Shown: piece by piece, positions 35,245 to 44,128 of the stretch | Numbering within the stretch: the stretch's first letter is position 1 | Layout of the letters: each line of letters starts with the position of its first letter | DNA from: an uncultured Desulfovibrio sp. | GTDB lineage: Bacteria > Desulfobacterota > Desulfovibrionia > Desulfovibrionales > Desulfovibrionaceae | Assembly (NCBI GenBank): GCA_934546745.1 | Contig: CAKTDV010000017.1 | Coordinates: 1 to 64,000, forward strand | Length of the DNA: 64,000 nt | Direction: 5' to 3' | Notes under the pieces: generated by a model | Database searches by the model: none | What the model was told of the DNA's origin: nothing | What the model saw: only the letters and a program-made list of their open reading frames with translations | Translations under genes and position numbers: made by a program

Positions 35245-36654
35245 TCAGGGTCTCTCGCCCGCCGGCCTTGCCGGCAAAAAATTTCTGGACGGAATTCCCC
35301 GCGCGGGGCGGGCATCCCCGCTAGCGCGCACGTCGGGGTGGAATTCCCCCATGGCCGCGTACATCTGCGCCAGCGCCGTCAGATAGTCCGCCCGCGCGCC
35401 AGTGAGGGAGGCGCGGGCCGTCCTGAGTTTGGAGGAGGCGTCCAGCACCTCGAAATTCGTGCCCACCCGCTCACGATAACGGGCGGCGGCCACGGCATAC
35501 GCCTCCTTTGCCCGCGTCACGCCCATGCGTGCCACGCCCATGCGCTTCTCCGCCTCGCGCACGGCCAGCAGCTTTGACTTGATGTCATACCCCACGGAGA
35601 GCTTGAGATCCTCTTCCTCACGGCGCATACGGGTGACGATCCAGCCCGCCTGCTGATCGGCGTACCAGGTGGTTCCCCACTGAAACACATCCCACGTGGC
35701 GCGCGCTCCCACTTCCCATGTGGAGGAGCGCGATCCGTGATTCCCGGCCCGGCGCAGATCTGGCGTGTTGCCTTCCTGCGTGACGTTATAGTAGGCCTCG
35801 ATTTGCGGGTAATAGGCGCTTTGCGCCTCCTTCTGGCTCATGCCCGCGATTGCGACGCTCTTGGCGGCCATTTCCAGATCAGGACGCTGGCGGAAGGCGC
35901 GTTCGAGGCACTGCTCCAGTGAAAGGCGGAAGGGCACGGGACGAAGCGCGCCCGCATAGGATGTCCGCGCCGTGGCGGGCAGCCCCAGCAGGGTGTTGAG
36001 TTCGGCAAGACGGGTCTCCCGCGCGTTCTCCGCCTGGATGACGGCGCTTTCGGCCTCGCTGACGTCCACCTCGGCCTGGAGCACGTCCAGCCTGGGGCGC
36101 AGGCCCGCCTCATACGAGGCGCGGGTGATGCGGAGCTGATCGCGCAGACGTTCCAACGCTTCCTTTTCGCTCAGACAGTCTTCCTCCGCGCGCAGGTAGT
36201 TGAGAAAGACCGTCTGCACCTTTTCCGTCATCCGCAGTTCGGCCTGACGCACGGCGGCCCTGTCGCTGTCAGCCTGCAGGGCCGCCTTCTGATAGGCGGC
36301 CAGCAGCTGGAAGCCCCGAAACACCGGCTGCGATACTTCCACACCCCAGCGGTACACGCCATATTCCGCGGGACGCTGCGCCGAGGCGGGGCGGCTCTCC
36401 CGCTTCGTCACGCCGTAGGTCATGCCGAGTTTGGGCCCGAACGCCCCGCGCGCGGCCTTGCGCCCTTCCTCGGAAGCGCGGCTCTGCGCCTCCTGCGCGC
36501 CCAGGCCGGGATTGTGGCGCAGGGCCCGTTCCACGGCGGCCCGCATGTCCAGCGGCCGGGGGGGGATCGGTTCGCGTGCGGCGGCATCCGCGGGCACACA
36601 CAGCGCCAGCGCCGCCACACAGGCGCAGCCGCCCAAAAAAGCTCGGAATCTCAT
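35245..36654 (-). CDS. TolC family outer membrane protein
   Basis: A 469-residue outer-membrane efflux protein with a signal peptide (residues 1-26, cleaved near ADAAA). The mature part has the typical duplicated helical hairpins: ALRHNPGLGAQEAQSRASEE and QPVFRGFQLLAAYQKAALQ in the first half, AFRQRPDLEMAAKSVAIAGM and WDVFQWGTTWYADQQAGW in the second, with long coiled-coil helices between. It provides the outer-membrane exit duct for type I secretion or efflux. It is divergent from the tolQ operon and has its own promoter. The C-terminal 30 residues are Pro/Arg-rich and probably periplasmic. Confidence 0.9.
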   Translation of the reverse strand: MRFRAFLGGCACVAALALCVPADAAAREPIPPRPLDMRAAVERALRHNPGLGAQEAQSRASEEGRKAARGAFGPKLGMTYGVTKRESRPASAQRPAEYGVYRWGVEVSQPVFRGFQLLAAYQKAALQADSDRAAVRQAELRMTEKVQTVFLNYLRAEEDCLSEKEALERLRDQLRITRASYEAGLRPRLDVLQAEVDVSEAESAVIQAENARETRLAELNTLLGLPATARTSYAGALRPVPFRLSLEQCLERAFRQRPDLEMAAKSVAIAGMSQKEAQSAYYPQIEAYYNVTQEGNTPDLRRAGNHGSRSSTWEVGARATWDVFQWGTTWYADQQAGWIVTRMRREEEDLKLSVGYDIKSKLLAVREAEKRMGVARMGVTRAKEAYAVAAARYRERVGTNFEVLDASSKLRTARASLTGARADYLTALAQMYAAMGEFHPDVRASGDARPARGIPSRNFLPARPAGERP

Positions 36655-36689
36655 AGTGTTCTGCTCAGGGTAACGTCGTAACTCCTTTT

Positions 36690-36718
36690 ACCATACACAG
36701 GCAGGGAGGGCTTGGCAA
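36690..36718 (-). promoter_or_regulatory. promoter of the TolC-family gene
   Basis: On the minus strand TTGCCA, 17 bases, TATGGT, 36 bases in front of the ATG. Confidence 0.6.
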
Positions 36719-36827
36719 TGCGCTTGCGCGCGCCTTTCCCCGTCAAAATTACTCTTGAAAAAGTCTTGACTTCGCGGCATTCTCTGGGCGGCGCAAACGC
36801 AAAATGCTCTACCGGAGAAACACAGGC

Positions 36828-37523
36828 ATGGAATTCAGCTTTTTCAGCATGGTTGCGCAGGCAAGCCTTGTGGCCCAGTGCGTCCTGGCCTTTCTGCTGC
36901 TCATGTCCATCGGCAGCTGGGGCCTCATGATTCAGAAAGCCCTTGCACTCAGCGCCGCGCAAAAAAAGGCGATCGGCGGCGCGGCCCGTTTTGAGAAGGC
37001 CGCCACCCTGCGTGACGCCGTGCAGTCCCTGGGGGCGGATCCCGCGTCGCCTCTCTATTCCGTGGCCCATCAGGGGGTTCTTGAATTCAACCGTTCCAAG
37101 GAACTGGGCAACGACAGCGATGTCGTGGTGGACAATGTGCGCCGCGCGCTGCGGCAGGGCGTTGCCAGCGAGATGGCCCGCCTCCAGCATTCGCTCTCCC
37201 TGCTGGCCACCACGGCCAACACGGCCCCCTTCATCGGCCTGTTCGGCACCGTCTGGGGCATCATGAACTCCTTCCATTCCATAGGCATGCTCAAGACGGC
37301 CTCCCTCGCCACCGTGGCGCCCGGCATTTCCGAAGCGCTGGTGGCCACGGCCATCGGTCTGCTCGTGGCCGTGCCCGCCACCATCGGCTACAATATCTTC
37401 ATGGGTAAAATTGGCGAAATTGACACCCTGCTCGTCAACTTCGCCGGTCTCTTCCTCAATCGCGTCCAGCGCGAACTCAACGCCCACCGCCCGGTAACGC
37501 GTACCGGCGCCACGGAGATGTAG
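36828..37523 (+). CDS. tolQ: TolQ, proton-channel component of the Tol system
   Basis: A 231-residue inner-membrane protein of the TolQ/ExbB/MotA family. Three membrane segments: residues 10-35, then a pair in the C-terminal half around LLATTANTAPFIGLFGTVWG and GISEALVATAIGLLVAVPA, which is the family signature with the conserved Thr/Pro of the proton path. It couples the proton gradient to TolA. GGAG lies ten bases upstream of the ATG. It starts the tolQ-tolR-tolA-tonB-like-tolB-pal run; only two bases separate it from tolR. Confidence 0.94.
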   Translation: MEFSFFSMVAQASLVAQCVLAFLLLMSIGSWGLMIQKALALSAAQKKAIGGAARFEKAATLRDAVQSLGADPASPLYSVAHQGVLEFNRSKELGNDSDVVVDNVRRALRQGVASEMARLQHSLSLLATTANTAPFIGLFGTVWGIMNSFHSIGMLKTASLATVAPGISEALVATAIGLLVAVPATIGYNIFMGKIGEIDTLLVNFAGLFLNRVQRELNAHRPVTRTGATEM

Positions 37524-37525
37524 TC

Positions 37526-37975
37526 ATGGGCGCCCATGCCGGCGGCGGCGGCCGGTTTGTTTCCGAAATCAACGTGACGCCCTTTGTGGACGTCATGCTT
37601 GTGCTGCTGATCATCTTCATGGTGGCGACCCCCATGATGAGTCAGGGCATAGACGTGGATCTGCCGCAGACACAGCATGTGGAAGTGTTGCCCACCGATG
37701 CGGCAAACATGGTCATGACAGTACGCCAGGACGGAAAAATCTTTCTGGACGAATACGCCGTGGAACTGGACGATCTGGAAAACAAGCTCCAGACGCTGGT
37801 GCGGGAAAAAAACAAGACGCTCTTTCTCCAGGCTGACAGGAACGTTCCTTACGGCATTGTCGTGGATGTGATGGGCCGCATCAAGGCCGCGGGCATCGAA
37901 AAACTCGGCGTCGTGGCCGAAAAGCCCGACGAGACGCCACAGCCTACAGCCCGAAAACGCCAGGGCGGAAGATGA
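37526..37975 (+). CDS. tolR: TolR
   Basis: A 149-residue ExbD/TolR family protein. One membrane helix at residues 20-38, with the essential proton-path aspartate Asp22 in NVTPFVDVMLVLLI. The periplasmic part (VLPTDAANMVMTVRQDGKIF and LFLQADRNVPYGIVVDVMGR) is typical. It forms the TolQ-TolR motor. It overlaps tolA by four bases (ATGA). Confidence 0.94.
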   Translation: MGAHAGGGGRFVSEINVTPFVDVMLVLLIIFMVATPMMSQGIDVDLPQTQHVEVLPTDAANMVMTVRQDGKIFLDEYAVELDDLENKLQTLVREKNKTLFLQADRNVPYGIVVDVMGRIKAAGIEKLGVVAEKPDETPQPTARKRQGGR

Positions 37976-39003
37976 ACTGGGCTTCCTACACGCTTTCTTT
38001 CTGCCTTCATGCGCTGATCCTGGTGCTGCTGTGGTTCTGGCCGGCATCGCCACCGCTCAGGCTGGACGCGCCTCCCGTCATGATCAGCCTTGTGGAGGGC
38101 GCTCCGGGCGGCAACCGCGCGCCCTCGTCCATTCTTGGCGCGGCTGGGCAGCCCTCCTCCGGCCCCAGGGATCTGGCGGCCCCAGCCCCCAAGGCCGATG
38201 TGGCCGCCCCGGCGCGGAACACCCCCGAAGCCGCGCCCATCAAAAGCGCCCCCAGGGAAACCCCGAAGGACGTCGCGGCCCGGAAAAGCGACACCAAGGA
38301 CGCGCCAACGCCACGCCCCAAGCCGGACGACAGCGCCGCCCTCCTCGCCGCGAAAAAAGAGGCGGAGAAAAAGAAAGAGGAAGAACGCCGCGAGACCGAG
38401 CGGAAACAGCAGGAAGAAGAACGCAAAAAGGCCGAACAGAAGAAAAAAGAGGAAGAGCGCAAGAAGGCCGAAGAGAAAAAGAAAGAAAACGATCGCAAAA
38501 AGGCCGAGCAAAAGAAAAAGGAAGAGGCCCGCAAGGAGAAGGAAAAGGATTCCGTGGCGGCGGCCCTGCGCGACGCGCGCCGCAAGGCATCCTCGCGCGT
38601 GGAATCCGGCGATCGCGGCGCGGCCGTGGAGCAGGCGCTGGCGCAGGCCCGGAAAAACGCCGGGGGCGACGGCGGCGGCGGTGGCGGCGAGGGCGACGGC
38701 CCTGGCGGCGGCGGTCTGAACGACGTCTATCTGGGGCAGATTATGCTTGCCGTGCGGCCCAACTGGAGCTTTGCCTCGGCCAGCCGCGCCAATCTGGCCT
38801 GCGTCGTCCATGTGGTGGTGGATGACAACGGCGGCATTGTTGACGCCCAGGTGACGCGGGGATCGGGCAACGCCCAGTTTGACGCCTCGGCCGTCAACGC
38901 CGTCATCCGCACCGGCAAGGCGGGGCTCTTCCCCAAACCGCCCTCCCCGGAATACGGCGACGTGGATCTTGTCTTCCGGCTGGACGAACTTTCGCGCCGC
39001 TAA
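37972..39003 (+). CDS. tolA: TolA
   Basis: A 343-residue TolA. A membrane helix at residues 6-24, a Pro/Ala linker to about 110, then a charged helical domain of Lys/Glu-rich repeats (EAEKKKEEERRETERKQQEE, continuing to about 185), a glycine-rich hinge (GGDGGGGGGEGDGPGGGG) and a C-terminal TonB-like domain (VVVDDNGGIVDAQVTRGSGN, ending GDVDLVFRLDEL). It spans the periplasm from TolQR to the outer membrane and contacts Pal/TolB. Weak sequence identity to E. coli TolA is normal; context is decisive. Confidence 0.9.
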   Translation: MNWASYTLSFCLHALILVLLWFWPASPPLRLDAPPVMISLVEGAPGGNRAPSSILGAAGQPSSGPRDLAAPAPKADVAAPARNTPEAAPIKSAPRETPKDVAARKSDTKDAPTPRPKPDDSAALLAAKKEAEKKKEEERRETERKQQEEERKKAEQKKKEEERKKAEEKKKENDRKKAEQKKKEEARKEKEKDSVAAALRDARRKASSRVESGDRGAAVEQALAQARKNAGGDGGGGGGEGDGPGGGGLNDVYLGQIMLAVRPNWSFASASRANLACVVHVVVDDNGGIVDAQVTRGSGNAQFDASAVNAVIRTGKAGLFPKPPSPEYGDVDLVFRLDELSRR

Positions 39004-39119
39004 AAAAAATCATGACCGTTACCGGCGTCCGCACGGACGCCCGCCCCCCCCTCATACGACCCCTCCGCCTCCGGGCGGAGCCAGCAACCCCCAGCCCTTC
39101 CCAGCAAGGAGGCCCGCGT

Positions 39120-39947
39120 ATGCCCACCGTCATGAACACTCTCCGCCGCCCGCGGCGCCTTGCCCCCTGGGCGGCACTCCTCGCCCTGCTGGGCACGGCG
39201 GACACCGCCAGCGCCGCCGCCGTCGTGGCCGCCGATCAGGAGGACGGCTACGCCGGCGCCATTCTGGAAAAGGTCTGCAACCGCTGGTCGCCCCCGGCCA
39301 TCAAAAACAACGCCCTGCTGCGCGTGCGCGTCTCCCTGGACGGACGCGGGCGCGTCCTGGCCTGCGATCCTGTGCACTCCTCAGGCTATCCCGCCCTGGA
39401 CACTTCCGCCTGCGAGGCCGTCAAGGCGGAGGAAAGCTACGGCACGCCGCCCTACAGCATGCCCATTGACGTCTATCTCGCCTTCTGGACGGGGCAGCCC
39501 CGCGCCCGGAACGCGGCCACGCCCCAGACGCAGGCGCAGACACAGGCGGCGCCCGCCGCCGTTACCGCGCCGCCCGCCGCCGCGACGCAGGACGCCTCCG
39601 CCCGTCAGGGCATCACCCCGTCCCCCGCGGCAGTTCCGGCCACATCGTCCGGCATGGCGCAGGACGCCTACGGGCCGCAGTTCCGGCGCTATTTCTCCAA
39701 CGTTGTCTGGAAACTGCGCAACGCCATTTTCATTCCTGTGGAGACCCGGCCAGGCACCTACCGCGTCACCGTGCGGCTTGACGTGGATACGGCAGGCAAC
39801 ATAAAGCAGTATGACATCGTTTCCGGCAGCGGCGACGAACGCCTCGACAAATACGTGCGCCAGGGCGTCAAGCGCGCCGGCAGCATTCCCCCGCCGCCGG
39901 CCGGCCTTGGCGAGGCCCTGAACGTCACCCTGACCCTGACGCGCTAA
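39120..39947 (+). CDS. periplasmic protein with two TonB-C-like domains
   Basis: A 275-residue exported protein between tolA and tolB. An N-terminal hydrophobic segment (LAPWAALLALLGTADTASA) is a signal peptide. Two TonB/TolA C-terminal-like domains follow, at about residues 35-125 (ILEKVCNRWSPP, VRVSLDGRGRVLACDPVHSSG) and 180-275 (VRLDVDTAGNIKQYDIVSGSG, ending LNVTLTLTR), joined by a Thr/Ala/Gln-rich linker. AAGGAGG precedes the ATG at 39120. Tandem TonB-C domains inside a tol operon are unusual. It may be a second periplasmic link of the Tol complex or an anchor to the outer membrane. Confidence 0.8.
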   Translation: MPTVMNTLRRPRRLAPWAALLALLGTADTASAAAVVAADQEDGYAGAILEKVCNRWSPPAIKNNALLRVRVSLDGRGRVLACDPVHSSGYPALDTSACEAVKAEESYGTPPYSMPIDVYLAFWTGQPRARNAATPQTQAQTQAAPAAVTAPPAAATQDASARQGITPSPAAVPATSSGMAQDAYGPQFRRYFSNVVWKLRNAIFIPVETRPGTYRVTVRLDVDTAGNIKQYDIVSGSGDERLDKYVRQGVKRAGSIPPPPAGLGEALNVTLTLTR

Positions 39948-40054
39948 AGCGGTTTCGCCCCCGAAGCCGTGACCGCTCCGGCGGCGGACGGAAGACGTGC
40001 GGAAAGCGCCGCCCATGCTCCGGAAAACGCTTTCAACTCAGAGAGGAATTGTTG

Positions 40055-41368
40055 ATGAAACGCCTTTTTCTTCCGCTGGTTCTGGGGCTGTGCCTGCTGG
40101 CGGCCGCTCCCGCCCACGCCGCTATGCGCGTCGACATTTACGGCCCGGGACAGAACAGCGTCAATCTGGCGCTGGCCGCGCCGCTGACAGCCCCTGGCAA
40201 GGAAGCGGCCGGCATGGGCGCGGAACTCCAGAAACTGATCCGCGAAAACCTGGGCTTTCTGCCCTTCATGCGCCTGACCGACCCCGGGGCCGTTCTCGGC
40301 GGCACGGTGCTGGAGGGGTACGAACCCCCGAACCTCGACTTCAAACGCTTCCAGCTGGCGGGCAGCGACATCGTGGTCACGGCCTGGTGGCCCAACGGCG
40401 ACAGGGGGACCTCCCCCGTGCAGCTCCGCGCCTTTGAGACCAATACCGGCGGCCGCCTCTTCGGCAAGGAATACCCCCGCGTGGCCGCGAAGGATCTGCC
40501 CGAGGTGGCCGACCGCTTCTGCGCGGATCTGCTGGAAACGCTGACAGGCAGCGGCGCGTTTTTCCGCTCCACCCTCGCCTTTGTCAAGAAAACGGGCCGC
40601 ATGAGTTCCAACGTGTGGCTGGCGAAACCCACGGGACGCGACCTGCGTCAGATCACCCGCATCGCGGGCGAGGCCATGTCTCCGGCATGGTCCATCGACG
40701 GACGCTTCATCGTCTTCACCCATATTGATCCCAAGTCGCATTCCCTGGGCGTCTGGGATCGCAAAAAGGGCAGCGTGCAGCGCGTGCGCTTTCCCGGCAA
40801 CGTGGTCATCGGTCCCTCCTTCACGCCCGACAACAAGGTGGCCGTGGCGCTCTCCAACGGCAAATATCCCGTCATCTACCTGCTGAACCACGCCTTCCAG
40901 AAAGAACGCGTTCTTGAGGGGGGGCATTCCATCAACGTGTCGCCGACCTTTGACAAGACCGGTACCAAGATGGCCTTCACCTCCTCCCGCCTTGGCGGCC
41001 CGCAGATATTCCTCAAGGATCTGAACAGCGGCGCTGTCACCCGCGTGAGCATGAACGGCGGCTACAATACCGAGGCCAACCTCTCTCCCGACGGCACCCT
41101 CGTGACCTACAGCCGCATGACGGAATACGGGCACCGCATTTTTGTACAGGATATGGTCACCGGCGCGGAGCGCCAGATCTCCTTCGGCCCTGGCAGCGAC
41201 GAGCAGCCCGCCTTCTGCGGCGACAGCTACTTCATCGCCTTCACCTCCAGCCGTGGCGGTTCGCGCGGCATCTATCTCACCACGCGCCACGGCGGTGACG
41301 CCAAACAGGTGCCCACAGGCGGCGGCGACGCCTCCTTCCCCCGCTGGGGAATGCCGGAAGGACAGTAG
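40055..41368 (+). CDS. tolB: TolB
   Basis: A 437-residue periplasmic protein with a signal peptide (residues 1-22). The N-terminal alpha/beta domain (GPGQNSVNLALAAPL, RFQLAGSDIVVTAWW) is followed by a six-bladed beta propeller with repeated PAWSIDGRFIVFTH, PSFTPDNKVAVALSNG, PTFDKTGTKMAFTSSR and ANLSPDGTLVTYS blades. It docks between TolA and Pal. The ATG at 40055 follows GAGAGGAA. The usual cpoB is not next to it. Confidence 0.94.
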   Translation: MKRLFLPLVLGLCLLAAAPAHAAMRVDIYGPGQNSVNLALAAPLTAPGKEAAGMGAELQKLIRENLGFLPFMRLTDPGAVLGGTVLEGYEPPNLDFKRFQLAGSDIVVTAWWPNGDRGTSPVQLRAFETNTGGRLFGKEYPRVAAKDLPEVADRFCADLLETLTGSGAFFRSTLAFVKKTGRMSSNVWLAKPTGRDLRQITRIAGEAMSPAWSIDGRFIVFTHIDPKSHSLGVWDRKKGSVQRVRFPGNVVIGPSFTPDNKVAVALSNGKYPVIYLLNHAFQKERVLEGGHSINVSPTFDKTGTKMAFTSSRLGGPQIFLKDLNSGAVTRVSMNGGYNTEANLSPDGTLVTYSRMTEYGHRIFVQDMVTGAERQISFGPGSDEQPAFCGDSYFIAFTSSRGGSRGIYLTTRHGGDAKQVPTGGGDASFPRWGMPEGQ

Positions 41369-41472
41369 GCGTAAAAAAAATAATACCGTCGTAAGGGGGC
41401 GTTTTTTCAGAGAAAACATGAAAAAGAGCCCTCTTTCCCCTCCAAAAGCGGCCTTGCGCCCCCTACCGCATC

Positions 41473-41502
41473 TTGACAAAATTGGCACGACATATACCAT
41501 CC
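41473..41502 (+). promoter_or_regulatory. possible promoter of pal
   Basis: TTGACA at 41473-41478 followed by TACCAT at 41495-41500 with a 16-base spacer. It would give pal its own transcript in addition to read-through from tolB. Confidence 0.4.
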
Positions 41503-41503
41503 G

Positions 41504-41535
41504 CCCTGTGAGCGGACGTTTCCCCGCTCACAGGG
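41504..41535 (+). repeat. stem-loop in the 5' leader of pal
   Basis: CCCTGTGAGCGG (41504-41515) and CCGCTCACAGGG (41524-41535) form a perfect 12-bp stem with an 8-base loop, 42 bases before the ATG and behind the possible pal promoter. It may stabilise the mRNA of this abundant lipoprotein. Confidence 0.6.
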
Positions 41536-41577
41536 GGGGCAAGCTCCCCAATCGCGAGAGATCTCAGGAGGAATACC

Positions 41578-42045
41578 ATGAAACGCTACGCTCTTATTCT
41601 GACTCTGGTTCTGGCTCTGGCCGCCGGTTTCGGCTGCTCCAAGAAAACCGCTACCGCCGATCCCGGCGTCGATCAGGGCGATCCCGCGCTGCAGGCCGCC
41701 GTGCAGCAGATTACGGACGGTCGCGTGCTCTTTGCCTTTGACAAGTTCGACATTCAGCCCGAATACAAGGACGTGCTGAAGACCAAGGCCGACCTGATGA
41801 AGCAGTATCCCAGCATCCGCGTGCGCATTGAGGGCAACTGTGACGAACGCGGCACGCAGGAATACAACCTGGCCCTTGGCGAACGCCGCGCCCGCGCCGC
41901 CTATGAATACATGGTGACCCTCGGCGTGAGCCCCAGCCAGCTGGAAATGATCAGCTACGGCAAGGAAAACCCCGCCGTACAGGGTTCCGGCGAATCCGTG
42001 TGGTCCCAGAACCGCCGCGACGATTTCCGCGTGATTGCCCAGTAA
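41578..42045 (+). CDS. pal: Pal, peptidoglycan-associated lipoprotein
   Basis: A 155-residue OmpA-family lipoprotein. The lipobox LAAGFGC puts the lipidated Cys at residue 20. The OmpA domain has FAFDKFDIQPEY, RIEGNCDERGTQEYNLALGE and RRARAAYEYM, the canonical peptidoglycan-binding motifs. It anchors the outer membrane to peptidoglycan and is the end point of the Tol system. A ribosome site AGGAGGAA precedes the ATG. Confidence 0.96.
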   Translation: MKRYALILTLVLALAAGFGCSKKTATADPGVDQGDPALQAAVQQITDGRVLFAFDKFDIQPEYKDVLKTKADLMKQYPSIRVRIEGNCDERGTQEYNLALGERRARAAYEYMVTLGVSPSQLEMISYGKENPAVQGSGESVWSQNRRDDFRVIAQ

Positions 42046-42070
42046 GGCTTTTTGCCTCAAGGCTCAACAG

Positions 42071-42103
42071 GGCCGCCCCTTGCCGGGCGGCCTTTTCTTT
42101 TTC
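42071..42103 (+). terminator. Rho-independent terminator of the tol-pal operon
   Basis: GGCCGCCC (42071-42078), loop CTTGCC, GGGCGGCC (42085-42092), followed by TTTTCTTTTT. Confidence 0.92.
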
Positions 42104-42182
42104 CCTCTCCCATCGCTTGCGAAATGACGCCTCCTGCGCTACCACAAGGAAGATTCCCGCATCCGCAACACGAGGCAGCCAC

Positions 42183-43295
42183 ATGAACATATGTATCCTG
42201 GACGGCAAGGTTCTCAACCCCGGCGATGTGGACTGGTCGCCCATTTCCTCGCTCGGCGAAACCGTCATCCACGACACGACAAGCTCCGCCGAACTTCGCG
42301 CCCACGCGGCCGGCGCGGAGGTGCTGCTTCTCAACAAGGTTCCCCTGCGCAAATCCAGCCTGAAGGACATCCCCTCCGTCAAATTCATTGGCACGCTCGC
42401 CACGGGCTACGATGTGGTGGATGTGGCCGCCTGCGCCGAACGCCGCATCCCCGTGTGCAACGTGGTGGCCTACGGCGTGGACGACGTGGCACAGCACACC
42501 CTGGCCCTGCTGCTGGAACTCTGCCGCCGCACCAGCGAACACAGCCGCCTTGTGCGGGAAGGCCGCTGGCAGGCGAGCGGCCAGTGGTGCTTCTGGGAAA
42601 AAGCGCCTGTGCAGCTCACCGGCCTGACCATCGGCATCGTCGGCTTCGGGGCCATAGGACGCCGCGTCGGCGAACTGGCCCACGCCTTTGGCATGACCGT
42701 CATCGCCCACACGCGCACCCCCCGAAACCCGCCCCCCTACCGTAATTTCCTCTTCACCTCGCTGGATCAGCTCCTTGCCAAATCTGACGTCATTTCCCTG
42801 CACTGCCCGCTGACGGAGGCCACGCAGACCCTCATCAACAAAGAGACCATCGCCCGCATGAAACAGGGAGTGCTCCTCCTCAACACGGCGCGCGGTTCCC
42901 TGATCAACGAAGCCGATGTGGCCAAAGCCCTGAAAAACGGCCGCATCGGCGGACTTGGCACGGACGTTCTCGTGCGGGAACCGCCGCTGGCTTCCAACCC
43001 GCTGTTCACGGCCCCCAACACCATCATCACGCCACATATGGCATGGGCCTCCGCCCGTTCCCGCCAGAACGTCATCAATCTCATGGCCGAGAATATCCGC
43101 CGCTGGCGCGACGGCACGCCCGTCAACGTCGTCAACGGCGTCACCACTCCCGATACCCCGGACAAGACGGACACCCCCAAAAAGCTGGACAGGGCGGAGG
43201 CCGCCCCGATCGGCGTTCCGTGTGGCCCGGCCAAGGCGGACAGCGCCAGCGACAAGACAAACAAGCCCTACGGCAAGAGCAACGGCAGGGCCTGA
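42183..43295 (+). CDS. D-isomer-specific 2-hydroxyacid dehydrogenase
   Basis: A 370-residue NAD-dependent dehydrogenase of the glycerate/phosphoglycerate dehydrogenase family. The Rossmann motif is IGIVGFGAIGRRVGEL; the catalytic Arg lies in NTARGSLINE, the Glu in VREPPLASNPLF and the His in TPHMAWAS. The closest pattern is D-glycerate (hydroxypyruvate) dehydrogenase; D-lactate dehydrogenase is possible. A 45-residue Thr/Lys/Asp-rich tail after residue 325 is unusual. The stop is followed after two bases by the amidohydrolase start, so the two are one unit. Confidence 0.9.
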   Translation: MNICILDGKVLNPGDVDWSPISSLGETVIHDTTSSAELRAHAAGAEVLLLNKVPLRKSSLKDIPSVKFIGTLATGYDVVDVAACAERRIPVCNVVAYGVDDVAQHTLALLLELCRRTSEHSRLVREGRWQASGQWCFWEKAPVQLTGLTIGIVGFGAIGRRVGELAHAFGMTVIAHTRTPRNPPPYRNFLFTSLDQLLAKSDVISLHCPLTEATQTLINKETIARMKQGVLLLNTARGSLINEADVAKALKNGRIGGLGTDVLVREPPLASNPLFTAPNTIITPHMAWASARSRQNVINLMAENIRRWRDGTPVNVVNGVTTPDTPDKTDTPKKLDRAEAAPIGVPCGPAKADSASDKTNKPYGKSNGRA

Positions 43296-43297
43296 CC

Positions 43298-44089
43298 ATG
43301 CGCTGGGACATACACACCCACGCCTTTCATCCCAAAATCGCCCACAAGGCCGTAGCGCACCTCAACAGCGCCTATGATCTCGCCTGTGAGGGTGACGGCA
43401 CCGTCGCCCACCTCCTGGAACAGGAAGACGCCGCAGGCATTGACCGCATGGCCCTGCTCTGCGCGGCCACCACGCCGTCGCAGGTCATTCCCGCCAACAA
43501 CTACGCGCTGGAACTCCAGCGGACCCACCCGGAGCGCGTACTGGCCTTCGGCACAGTCCACCCCGGCTTTGCCCGCTGGGGTGAAGAACTTGATCGTCTG
43601 GAACGCAACGGGATTCGCGGCATCAAGCTCCATCCCGACTTCCAGGGCTTCCGTCTCGACGACCCCGCGCTGACACCCATCTTCGACGCCTGTCAGGGGC
43701 GCTTCGTCCTCCTGATGCACGTAGGCTCCCTTCTGCCGCTGCCCCAGTGCCCGTCCACCCCCTACATGGTGGCCCGCCTTGCCGCCGCCTTTCCCCGTCT
43801 CACCCTCGTAGCCGCCCATTTCGGCGGCTACCGTATGTGGGAACACACCCTGAAAGGTCTTCCTCCCAGCGAAAACCTCTGGTGTGACACCTCCAGCACC
43901 AGCCCCTACGCCTCACCGGAGCTGCTCCGGGCTCTCATCGCCCACTTTCCCCCGGATCGTCTCCTCTTCGGTACGGACTGGCCCCTCTACTCGCCGGAAG
44001 GAGAACTGCGCCGCTTTCAGGAGAAATCCGGCCTTACGGACAGCCACATGGAAGCCCTCATGGGCAACGCGCGTCAGCTCTTTGCCTGA
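43298..44089 (+). CDS. amidohydrolase-family TIM-barrel hydrolase
   Basis: A 263-residue metal-dependent hydrolase of the amidohydrolase-2 type. Metal ligands are visible in the N-terminal WDIHTHAFHPKI (HxH) and in GIKLHPDFQGF, HVGSLLPLP and AAHFGGYRMWE, with the final Asp in LLFGTDWPLYSPE. The ATG at 43298 follows GGCAGGG and sits two bases after the dehydrogenase stop. The substrate is not evident; such enzymes include decarboxylases and lactonases. Coupling to a hydroxyacid dehydrogenase suggests a joint small-molecule pathway. Confidence 0.85.
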   Translation: MRWDIHTHAFHPKIAHKAVAHLNSAYDLACEGDGTVAHLLEQEDAAGIDRMALLCAATTPSQVIPANNYALELQRTHPERVLAFGTVHPGFARWGEELDRLERNGIRGIKLHPDFQGFRLDDPALTPIFDACQGRFVLLMHVGSLLPLPQCPSTPYMVARLAAAFPRLTLVAAHFGGYRMWEHTLKGLPPSENLWCDTSSTSPYASPELLRALIAHFPPDRLLFGTDWPLYSPEGELRRFQEKSGLTDSHMEALMGNARQLFA

Positions 44090-44090
44090 G

Positions 44091-44127
44091 CGCGGGCACA
44101 AGGCGAAAAAACCGCCTCCCGCTTTTC
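44091..44127 (+). terminator. weak terminator after the amidohydrolase gene
   Basis: GCGGG (44092-) and CCCGC (ending 44122) enclose an inner GGC/GCC pairing around an A-rich loop; TTTTCCC follows. The structure is imperfect. Confidence 0.45.
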
Positions 44128-44128
44128 C

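Noticed and set aside
38340..38560. Purine-rich repetitive tract that could be a DNA repeat or CRISPR-like array
   Set aside because: It encodes the Lys/Glu-rich helical domain of TolA; no conserved repeat-spacer structure.
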